In this document: in pieces, positions 34,755 through 44,200 of the stretch | How the letters are laid out: every line of letters begins with the position of its first letter | Numbering within the stretch: position 1 is the stretch's first letter | From: Setoptus koraiensis | Lineage: Eukaryota; Arthropoda | Assembly (NCBI GenBank): GCA_048013815.1 | Contig: CM106585.1 | Location: forward strand, 9,734,001-9,798,000 | DNA length: 64,000 nt | Reading direction: 5' to 3' | Translations under genes and position numbers: made by a program | The notes under the pieces: model-generated | The model's database searches: none | Told to the model about the DNA's origin: nothing | What the model saw: only the letters and a program-made list of their open reading frames with translations

Positions 34755-35843
34755 ATGTCAGTGCAGCAGGTGTCATACCTTTTACTGATCGTCGGCGCCG
34801 TCGGTTGTTTTCCGCCTGGCAGCTCAGCCGCGGATGACGAGGAAAAACTGTGGACATCATCGAAGCAACTCTGCAAAAACAGAGTAGAATCTCTCGATTC
34901 AGTTTCGCAGTTCATAGAATTTGCAAACCAGATGGAACAAACACCAGAACTAGACAGTGAAACAACAAGCAAAATAATTAACGAGTGTTTGAACAGCTAT
35001 GAGGGTGCGGAGGATGTGAGAGCTTTGAGAGATTTGGTTGAGGCGCTGCCAACATTCCGTTCTGTTTGTGAAAATGAATCCATCAGAAAAATGGTTTACT
35101 TTCACAATCGAAGGCTCGGCTATTTTAGTAGACCTATAAGAAAAAACAAGGACCCTGGATTGCTTCCATTTACTTCAAAGATATTCGGTCAGGTTATTTT
35201 AATCTGTAAAAGAAACCTTGAAACAAAACTAGAGCAAGCAGAACAATCAGATGAGGCTGTTAAACAAAGCATATGGGTTGTGGAGAATGATCAAAGTATC
35301 CGTGACACGGTCAATCAGTGTTTTGATCCGTCGGGAGTTGATCTGCCCGAGAGTCTCATTTCAACGAAAACGCTGCAGCGTCTTTGTTCGTGCAAAGAAA
35401 TTCTTTTAGATACCAAAGAGAAGACTGAAAAGTATTTCAATCTGAAACGTTCATGCAAATTGATCGATAGCTACGCGCAGAACTCAATCCGTCCTATAGA
35501 GTTGTTGGCTGAATATGGTTTCACGGCCGGGGATAACAAGCATGATATCGACGACAAATTGAGGAATAGCCAAATAGTCAGACGCTGGCTCAAAACTGTT
35601 CAATATTGCCGAGGTGCTAGCGTGGCACTAACTCCAGCAGAATCCTTCACTAAAGAGGTGATTGGCGAGTTCTTTGGCTCTAATCAATACGCAGAGCCAA
35701 AGAGTTTCGAAGTGGCGGACCAATTTCATGATATTGACCCCGATCTTCAATGCAAATATCTATCGGAAGAAGACGATCCGAATAAAAATAACTGTGGAAT
35801 AAAAGCCTGGTTCCAGAGAGGTTTGGACAAGCTGAAAGGTTAA
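34755..35843 (+). CDS. Secreted Cys-rich family, copy 2 (362 aa)
   Basis: A full-length single-exon member. The signal peptide (MSVQQVSYLLLIVGAVGCF, cut near GSSAA) is followed by an acidic start (DDEEKLW). All family cysteines are present: CKNRV, NECLNS, RSVCEN, LICKRNLETK, NQCFDPSGVD, RLCSCKE, RSCKLIDSYAQN, QYCRGAS and LQCKY. The C-terminal helix is KAWFQRGLDKLKG. The N-terminal third is closest to copy 5 on the other strand, so these two are likely sister copies. AATAAA lies at 35906-35911. The function is unknown; secretion is a firm prediction. Confidence 0.92.
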   Translation: MSVQQVSYLLLIVGAVGCFPPGSSAADDEEKLWTSSKQLCKNRVESLDSVSQFIEFANQMEQTPELDSETTSKIINECLNSYEGAEDVRALRDLVEALPTFRSVCENESIRKMVYFHNRRLGYFSRPIRKNKDPGLLPFTSKIFGQVILICKRNLETKLEQAEQSDEAVKQSIWVVENDQSIRDTVNQCFDPSGVDLPESLISTKTLQRLCSCKEILLDTKEKTEKYFNLKRSCKLIDSYAQNSIRPIELLAEYGFTAGDNKHDIDDKLRNSQIVRRWLKTVQYCRGASVALTPAESFTKEVIGEFFGSNQYAEPKSFEVADQFHDIDPDLQCKYLSEEDDPNKNNCGIKAWFQRGLDKLKG

Positions 35844-36322
35844 TCCCATTGAGTGAGGAAGGGCTCGATATGACACTTCTATTCATATGAATCATCTATG
35901 ATGTGAATAAAAACTGTGCTTCGACATAGGACAAGATTAGCAAGATCATGTGCTTGTATTGTTCAAACAAGGTCCAAATTCCAGATGTTTGTATTTTAGG
36001 TCTTTCGCAGATGAACCCCCTGTTTCCGAATCTTCGTTAACTATCCACGCACTTTTTCTGCGAAATTTTCACTTAGAGCTAACATTCTACTGTAAAAATG
36101 CCAATACAAGGCCATATTCTCTTTCGTTCAATTACCTCTTCAATAAAATATAGACTTAAACCAAGATAAAGTGAGAAAAGTCGCACAGTCTCGGTGAAGA
36201 TAACCAGAAACCTGAAATATTAGAACCTTCCATGATGAAAGTTTCATCAAAAAATTCGTAATACATTCCGCAATCTAAAAATAGAATTTTTCGAATTGGA
36301 TGGTTTGAGCACACATTTTTCA

Positions 36323-36330
36323 TATAAATA
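36323..36330 (+). promoter_or_regulatory. TATA box of secreted copy 3
   Basis: CATATAAATAGGCAGGAGGT, identical to the copy 7 promoter core, lies 116 bp upstream of the chosen ATG. It is preceded by ACATTTTT. Confidence 0.75.
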
Positions 36331-36438
36331 GGCAGGAGGTTACCAGCAATAGTATTGAAATGGCAATCAGTGAATAGTAATACTCATTTGATTGAATGAA
36401 CTACTGTCTTCTATTCATCGATGCAAATTCGGATTAAT

Positions 36439-37539
36439 ATGTCAGTGCAACAGGTGTCATACTTTTTACTGACTGTCGGTATCGTCGGTTGCTTTCTGCC
36501 TCGCAGCTCAGCCACGAATAGCGAAGGAAAACTATGGACAGCTTCGAAATTACTTTGCAAAAACAGAGTAAAATCTCTCGACTCAGTGTCGAAGTTCATA
36601 GAATTTGCAGACGAGATGGAACAAACACCGGAACTAGACAGCAAGACGACAACCAACATAATCAACGAGTGTTTGAACAGTTACGAAGGCGTAGACGATG
36701 TGAGAGATATGAGGAAATTAGTTGAAGCACTGCAAGTATCCCATTCTGTGTGTGAGAGCGAATCCATTTCGAAAATGTTTTACTTTCACAATCGCAGGAT
36801 GCGCCATTTCTGTATGCCTATAACATTAAAAAAGGACCATGCATTGCTTCCATTAACTTCAAAGATATTCGGTCAGGTTATTTTAACCTGTAAAAGAAAC
36901 CTTGAAACAAAACTAGAGCAAGCAGAACAATCAGACGAGGCTGTTAGACAAAGCTTTGAGGTCGTGAAAAATGATCAAACTATTCGTGAAATGTTCGTTC
37001 GTTGTTTCGACCCCTCAGATATCGATCTACCAGAGAACCTCATTTCAACCAATACGTTGCGGAAACACTGTCTGAGCTATTTCATTCCTCTGATCACCGA
37101 AGAAAAGAGAGAAAAGTTTCTGAATTTGATGCGCTCATGCGAATTGATTGACAGTTACGCACAAGATTCAATCCATCCTATAGAGTTGCTAGCTATCTAT
37201 GGTTTCATGGCCAGAGATAACAACCATAATATCGACGAAAAATTGAGAAATAGCCAAATAGTCAGACGCTGGCTCAAAACTGTCCAATATTGCCGTGGTG
37301 CTAGCTTGACATTACTTCACGAAGAATTGTATAACGACGAGTTGGTTACCGAGTTACTTGTCGGTAACGGTCTATACTCAGCGCCAAAAATCTTTGAAGT
37401 GACCGAGCAATTAACTGAAATTGACTCGCATCTTCAATGTGAATACCCATCGCGAACAGGCAAATCGAACAACCATCCCTCCCGAATAGAAGCCTTGTTC
37501 AAGAAAGGTTTGGACAAACTGAAAGGTAAATCCCATTGA
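36439..37539 (+). CDS. Secreted Cys-rich family, copy 3
   Basis: A full-length single-exon member of about 366 residues counted from MSVQQVSYFLL. An in-frame ATG at 36421 would add MQIRIN. I prefer the second ATG because every copy has it and it starts a clean signal peptide. All family cysteines are present (LLCKNRV, NECLNS, HSVCES, LTCKRN, VRCFDPSD, KHCLSY, RSCELID, QYCRGAS, LQCEYP). An additional cysteine sits in RHFCMPI. The C-terminal helix is EALFKKGLDKLKGKSH. It groups with copies 4, 6 and 7 by sequence. ATGCAAAT, an octamer-type word, stands just before the ATG here and in copies 6 and 7. Confidence 0.92.
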   Translation: MSVQQVSYFLLTVGIVGCFLPRSSATNSEGKLWTASKLLCKNRVKSLDSVSKFIEFADEMEQTPELDSKTTTNIINECLNSYEGVDDVRDMRKLVEALQVSHSVCESESISKMFYFHNRRMRHFCMPITLKKDHALLPLTSKIFGQVILTCKRNLETKLEQAEQSDEAVRQSFEVVKNDQTIREMFVRCFDPSDIDLPENLISTNTLRKHCLSYFIPLITEEKREKFLNLMRSCELIDSYAQDSIHPIELLAIYGFMARDNNHNIDEKLRNSQIVRRWLKTVQYCRGASLTLLHEELYNDELVTELLVGNGLYSAPKIFEVTEQLTEIDSHLQCEYPSRTGKSNNHPSRIEALFKKGLDKLKGKSH

Positions 37540-37928
37540 GCGACGAAGGGCATGATATGAGGCCTCTATTCCTATGAATCATATGATATGATATCAATTA
37601 AAACGAAATTAGCACTTGGAATCTTAGAACATCTAAAAAACAGCCCTTGGTTTGAGCGGTATCTCTCAGATGAACCCAGAAATCTGCACCGTTTGATTAT
37701 GTAGAAATAAACCGAGAAAAAGTGAGATGGGTCGCCTAGTCTGGTGAAAACCGCGAAAAAACTGAGGTACCAGAACCAGAATTCTTCCGTAAATGCTCCT
37801 TATAATGTGGAGTGCGCTCTGGCGCCTATATCATAGGGGATTTCATGATGGAAAATTTTTTACATGATACATTCCACAATATGAAAGCAGAGTTTTTCCA
37901 TGTGGTTTGCTTGAGTGAACTTTTTTTC

Positions 37929-37936
37929 TATAAATA
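37929..37936 (+). promoter_or_regulatory. TATA box of secreted copy 4
   Basis: TATAAATA lies 126 bp upstream of the ATG, preceded by GAGTGAACTTTTTTTC and followed by the shared leader GAGGTGAGATTACCAGCAA. The promoter is well preserved although the coding region is interrupted. Confidence 0.7.
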
Positions 37937-38054
37937 GAGGTGAGATTACCAGCAACAGTGTCTCAAATATCGTGTTTAAATGACAATCGTCGAATGGTAA
38001 GTTTTATTTGATTGAATAGGTCCTCTAGAATTCCTGAATACAAATTGGATCAAC

Positions 38055-39146
38055 ATGTCAGTACAACAAGTGTTATCCTTTATGCCGATCTTCGACGTCG
38101 TCGCTTGCTGTCTGCCTGGCAGCTCAGCCACATACAGCGAAGGAAAATTATGGACTTCATCGAAAATAATTTGCATCGACAGAGTAAAATCTCTCGACTC
38201 AGTGTCGAAATTCATCGAATTTGCAAACGAGATTGAACAATCACCAGAACTAGAGAGCTATGCGACAACCAACATAATCAACGAGTGTTTGAACAGTCAC
38301 GACGGCGTGGGCGAGGTGAGAGATATGAAGAAATTGGTTGAGGCACTGCAAGCGTCCAATTCTGCATGTCGGCTCGAATACATTTCGAAAATGTTTAACT
38401 TTTACAATCGCAGGATACTCTATTTCGGTCGACCCATAACATTAAAAAAGGACCATGGATTGCTTCCATTAACTTCAAAGATATTCGGTTAGGTTATTTT
38501 AACCTGTAAAAGAAACCTTGAAACAAAATTAGAGCAAGCAGAACAATCAGATGAGGCTGTTAAACAAAGCCTAGAGGTTGTGGAGAAGGATCAAACTTTT
38601 CGTGTAACATTCGATCAATGTTTTAACCCGTCAGAAATTGATCTACCAGAGAACCTAGTTACAGCAGAAACGTTGCCGTGTTCGATCCATCGTCTTTCTT
38701 TAGATACCGAAGAGGAGAGAGAAAAGTTTTTTAATCTGATGCGATCATGCAAATTGATTGATAGTTACGCGCAGAACTCAATCCATCCCATAGAGTTTTT
38801 AGCTATCCATGGTTTTACGGCTACAGATAACAACCATGATGTCGACGACAAATTGAGGAATAGCCAAATAGTCAGACGCTGGCTCAAAACTATGCAATAT
38901 TGCCGAGGTACTAGCTTGACATTACTTTCAGACGACTTGTATAAGGGCGAGATGGTTAATGAGTTCTTTGGCGCTGATCGTCACTCAGCGCCAAAAAGCT
39001 TTGAATTGGCTGAGCAATTCACTGATATTGACCCCAATCTTCAATGCAAATACCGTTCGCGAGTAAACGAATCGAACAACCATTCCCCCCGAAAGAAAGC
39101 CTGGTTCAAGAAAGGTTTGGACAAGCTGAAAGGTAAATATCATTGA
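38055..39146 (+). pseudogene. Secreted Cys-rich family, copy 4, interrupted by a stop
   Basis: The copy is collinear with its relatives from MSVQQVLSFM through the C-terminal KAWFKKGLDKLKGKYH. One in-frame stop at about residue 146, within the otherwise invariant block before LTCKRN, cuts it in two open parts (38055-38492 and the rest to 39146). Apart from this I see no other disabling change, and the TATA box, leader and 3' end (AATAAA near 39200) look normal. It is most similar to copy 6. It is either a recent pseudogene, an allele, or a sequencing error. Only the N-terminal 145 residues would be made as it stands. Confidence 0.8.
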
Positions 39147-41245
39147 GCGACGGAGGGATTGATCTGAGGCCTCTATTCATACGAATCATATGATATGATA
39201 TGAATAAAAACAAGGCTGTAACATTTTCGAGCTCTCACCACCGAGAGGTCCTGTTTTTGCTCAGGTCTTTCTCACATGAACGCAGAAATCTGTTTTTTCT
39301 TTGTTTCTGATTTGTCACTTACAAGCCACACTCGATACTAAGCTTTTTTCAGTTTGCGCACTCTCCCATGAATTATAGAGTTAAGCCAAAAAAGTAATAA
39401 AATTCTCACAGTCTTGGTGAAAGTCACCTAAAAACTGGATGATTAGGGCCGAAATTTTGCCGTGAATGCGGCTCACGTCACGAAAATCACGCCTCATCCT
39501 GCGAGACTTTCCACAAGATGATGCACATCCGACCAGATATTCAACGATCAGTTTTTCATAATTTCCGGCCCTATGTGCTATATTTTCGAGCAATGCTCGA
39601 CAGCGCCAATGGGCTGCTGGTTCTCGTAGTCATTAATGGATTGTCCGAAAATGTTTTTGGGCGACACAATGGGCAACAATTACTCATAATATTGTGATTG
39701 TGTCAATTGCATTTTACACTCTTTTGGCAACTGATATGTTAGTAGTATGAGTGGCGCGAGTCATATCAGCTGTTTGATTATTGCCGTAATGACGAGCCGT
39801 GCGAATGGTAATGCGTCATGATGCCAAGAAGTTGCATTATAAAAAGTTGCGTCATGCAGTGAAGTTGCATTATAAAGTGTTGCATCATGCGAGAGATGGT
39901 GGCGAGTGTGAAAATTGTCCGATTGTCTCACAATTGTCAGAGGTGGCCAAGCCAGCGCACCAAGTGGCCGTGCTGACAGGCTCAGTTGGTGCGGTATGTG
40001 TCGCGTTTGCTCGGGGGCCAACTATGTGACAGCTCGCTGACGGCTAGAAAATGTGTGAGTCGCGATGCGTCCATGCGAAACGACATTATCTACGCCAATG
40101 CTATCAATCCCCCATTTGACGCACAACAGTCGGCAGCTAGGCGAGTTGAGGCCCCCGCTTGGGACGACTCAATAATGGTTTAGACAAATTGTGAACGCAC
40201 CGAGGGGGCGACAAAGGTCATGAAACAACAACAAAAACGGATTTGTTTCTTTGGGGTCGTTGTGATCAACTGGGCTATATTAACAAACGACAAACAGTGC
40301 ATTACGTAACACAGTGCGCGCGTCGTTATATTACTTTTATTTACGTTATTATTACACGTTATTATTTGCACACAATTACACACACACACACACAAACGCT
40401 GATGATTTTGCTTCTTTGTTTATGGTTAGCGACTGGCGTATACAGTTGCGTATGCATGACATCCCTGGCGGGCACTTACAGCGGCGCCCAGCGAGCCGGC
40501 CTTCAATCAGGGGGTCAAGTGCACAATCGCACGTTGCGTTTGGAGCAAGACAAATGGGGCCAGGCGATTCGAGTTTGGCGAGTCGCAGACAGCGCCGCAT
40601 AAAGAAGTTGACACTTGACTTGTGTGCGTCGGTTTCGTTGGGCGCCATTCGCAGCACGTGAACACGGCAAGACACTGGCGAGCTAATTGTTTTTATTACT
40701 GCCGCTGGCTGGCTGGCTGGCTGGCCTCAATCCGTGTCAAATCCGGGTATCGGTTACTCGCCGCTCTTGGGGCGCCTCTTGGTTCTCTCTCCAGTTGGGT
40801 GATTCTCGCGTTTGTTTGTTTGTTTTTTGTGTGCTTGTTTGTATGCATGCTCGCTCGCCCGCTTGTTTGTTTGTTTGTTTGTTTGCCGTTGGTGGTGGCG
40901 GCCATCGTGACCGACTGACCTAGACGGTGCGAATGGCAACTTGGCCCCTTCCATTGGCTGCGCGTAATTACTGATCTCTCGGCCATGTTCTCTCGCCTGA
41001 CAGCTCAATTGATTTCGGCTCTTGCACGCGCTTATGCACCCGTGCTCGATCATCTCGGCTACGCCCAGCCACTCGCACCGAATCGCACCAAATCGCGCCA
41101 AATCGCGCCAAATCGCACCGAATCGGGCCGCATCGGGTCGCGCCGGATCGGGTCGCAGCGCATCGGATCGGGTCGCAGCGAATCGGATCGGGTCGGATCA
41201 GATCGGATTGAGTCGCATCGGGTCGCATCGCTTGACCGGTTCCAG
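39147..41245. other. Gap between copy 4 and the receptor exon
   Basis: The left half is AT-rich family 3' flank. At about 39812-39895 an imperfect 28-bp unit (AAGTTGCATTATAAA plus a CATGC word) is repeated. A CA run lies at 40376-40394 and a TTACGTAA at 40302-40309. GGCTGGCTGG and TTTGTTTG low complexity follows at 40700-40890. The right end, next to the receptor stop codon, is a 10-bp minisatellite described separately. On the minus strand this region holds the receptor 3' UTR; AATAAAAAC near 40690 is one possible end signal. Confidence 0.5.
41071..41230 (-). repeat. 10-bp repeat in the receptor 3' UTR, about 16 units
   Basis: On the plus strand units such as AATCGCGCCA, AATCGCACCG and CATCGGGTCG follow each other in strict 10-bp register. 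The array ends 16 bp beyond the receptor stop codon, so on the minus strand it makes up the start of the 3' UTR. The phase is kept while the units drift, as in a slowly evolving minisatellite. Confidence 0.85.
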
Positions 41246-44200
41246 TCACTGGTGATAATCGCTCACCACGCTTGTCAGGCCGACGGGCGCCACCGAATGC
41301 GCCCAGGCGCACATGGGCAGTCCGCACAGCAGACGACGAAAGGCACGACGGAAGTCGGGACTGAATATTGTGTATATGATCGGGTTCAATAATGAATTTG
41401 CGTAGCCCAACCACAGCATTATGGACAGCACAAAGTCCGACGGGGTGCACGGCTCGCCGCATATGGGCATCAGTAGCGCGTTTACGAAGAAGGGTAGCCA
41501 ACAGCAAACAAATACCCCAGTTATAATGGCCAGCGTCTTGGCGGCCTTTCGCTCGCGTTTCTGTTCCATGTTTTCCCGTTGCGTTCGCAATTTGTCCTGC
41601 AATTGATGCTGCTGACCGGTCTTGACAACCGCCGCCACCGCCGCTGGGTGTTGCTGGAAGTGGGCGTGACCAACGGTGGAGGCGACAGAGTGGCTGACGG
41701 GTGTCACCTTCAGTTGCATGCTGTTTGATGGCGCCGCTGTGGCTGTTATTGTTGTTGTTGGCGTTGCCGAACTGCTTCCGTCCGAGCACATCTCTTTCTT
41801 GGCGCGGCTTGCGGCATTGGCCGGGCCGTCTGCCCGACCAAACGCAGGCGACGCTCGGGCGTGGGGCACGTTGATCGTGCCCCTGTCATTATCAATACTG
41901 TTTGCGATCGGCTGTTGGCCGCGGCCATCGGGCCGCCAGCAATGATGGTCGCCATCTAAGCTGGCCAATGTCAAATTGTTGCTGCTGCTGTCGGCTGCCG
42001 TCGGAGCGGGTGCTTTGGTGGCGACCAGTTGCGCCATAAAGCGCGCCAAAATCCCTGTCACTCTACTCATTGTGCGGCTGTTGTTTGGGCGGCTGGACGC
42101 TTGGGCCGGATGACTTCCGGTCGGCGTCTGTCTCACGAAGTTGTTCATGTGTTGTGCTGGACTGGACTGTTTTGTCAACAAATCATCAATAGTTGACAAT
42201 GGGTGCTGGTGGTGGCGCTGCAACTCGGTTGCGTCAAGCGTTTGGATGGCCTTGGTTGGCATGGACGCCGTTGGCCTGTCGTGGGCGCCGTCGGTTGGGC
42301 GCATCTCGTTGCCTGTTGGGCACATAGCGCCGTTTGCGACTTGGCTCTGCGCAAGCGCTGTCGCATTGAGCGATCGGCCTGTCGAAACGTCAGTGCTGTC
42401 GCCCTGATCGATGGCTGGCGATGATTCATGGTCACCTGGTTTGGCTGATGTTGCGATGCCACGCTGACTGTCGCAACGTGTTGATGGACTGGCTTGACGC
42501 GATCCGCTCAGAGCGGCGCCACTGCTCGTGGCAGTTGTCTTGACGCGGCCATTGTGGTGGCTCGGCTCAACCTGATTGACTGTGTCGTGATTGCTGATGG
42601 CTTGCTGTTGTTGTGCGCCAGACGCTGGCAACAAATCACAATTAGCGCATGTGCGCAACACCGACAACACGGCCGTCTCACTGTTTGTGGCTGGGCTCCG
42701 CTCCAATTGCGTAACTGTCAACTTGGCGCTCGTTACGAGCGACTTGGCGACACTTTGGCCGCAGTTTGGCCGCGCCAACGCATTGTCGGTCAATTGGCTT
42801 GTTTGTTGTGGGCACGGACAAGTGTGTTGTGTCATTGTTGTCGGTGTCACTGTTGGCGGTGTCCACTGGCCAGCGCTGGAGCCAGTGCCAATGGCGCTCG
42901 ACAAACGCTGCCTGATGCGCTCGTTCATTGGGGGCGGATAAGCGGCCGACAGCGATGACGACGACGACGACGACGCCGACAATTGTGAAGATTGTGACGA
43001 TAACGGCGACGACGACGACGACGACGACGACGTGGAAGAAGCCGACGATCCAGATGACGGCGACGACGAATGCGATGACGATCGCGACGACGACAATGAT
43101 ATCGGATAACTGCTTAGGCACTCAGGTGGCAAGACCATTGAGCAAATGGACGATGACGACGATGACGAGCTTGCCGACAACGAGGTGCTGGTCACGGCCA
43201 CCTCGTGGCGCTCGCCGACGTTGCTGGCTGAACGGTTGGTGTATGGGCCCCATTGGTGGCATTGGTGTGACGTGACTGTGAATTTGTTGTTGGCGCCCTG
43301 GTGACAACTGGCGACAACTAGCGGTAGCACATCATTAATGTCAGTGCTAATCAAGGTGCCTTTCGCTGGCGCTGGCGCTGTTGCCGTTGTAACAAATTGT
43401 GAGCTAGGTGAAATTCGAGCAACAGCAGTGGCTCGGCTGTGACATGGGGGCTCTTTTGTTTGTGCTAAATTAGACAGGTCGGCCAGCGTTGTATTATTAT
43501 CTTGTTGTTGCGTCACATTGGCCACTAATTGGCGCGCAATCACGGCCGATCTTTGCGGCTCAACTTTGGCCGCTGCTGCCGCCGCCGCCGCTATAAGTGT
43601 GGTGGCTGGTGAACAGCAGTTGCTGCGATTGTCGCCCAGGCAACAACAGCAACAGCAGCTTGAAATATGCTCATGATCTAATTTCGACAAGGCCGTAATC
43701 TTGTTGTTCCGTTGTTGGTGTTGCTGTTGAGTAGGTGGCGTTGTTGTGCAATTAGCATTGTTGCAATTGGTGGCGACAGTGAACGGCATAGATTGAAATT
43801 GGCTGTCATTAGTGTCACCTCCGAGTGCCCGAGTGTCGGCTAGATGCCTTGGCTCAGCTGATTGTGTTGTCGTTGTTGTGGCTGTTGTTGCTTCTGTTGT
43901 TGTTGTTGCTGTTGTTGTTGCTGTTGTTGTTGCTGTTGTTGTTGTTGGGGACGCACAACTGTGCCACTGCGACGCCGATTGATTTATGCGCAACTGCAAA
44001 TCTGAGCAACAACCCGATTCAAAACAGTTTGACGTAACTTTTGTTGCGTGTTGTCGCTGATTTAATTTCTCTAACGATTCAATTTGTCCACAATTTGCCA
44101 TTTGAGGCCCGCCCGGCCGACAAGCTGTGTAAGACGAACCACGTTCGGCACTCTTACATTGTTTCGCGCCCCCGTCGGCTGGCCCCTCGTAATTGGCGCC

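Noticed and set aside
42141-42958. Plus-strand frames of up to 154 codons opposite the receptor exon
   Set aside because: They are antisense reflections of the Gln/Ser/Thr-coding receptor loop, with no independent support.
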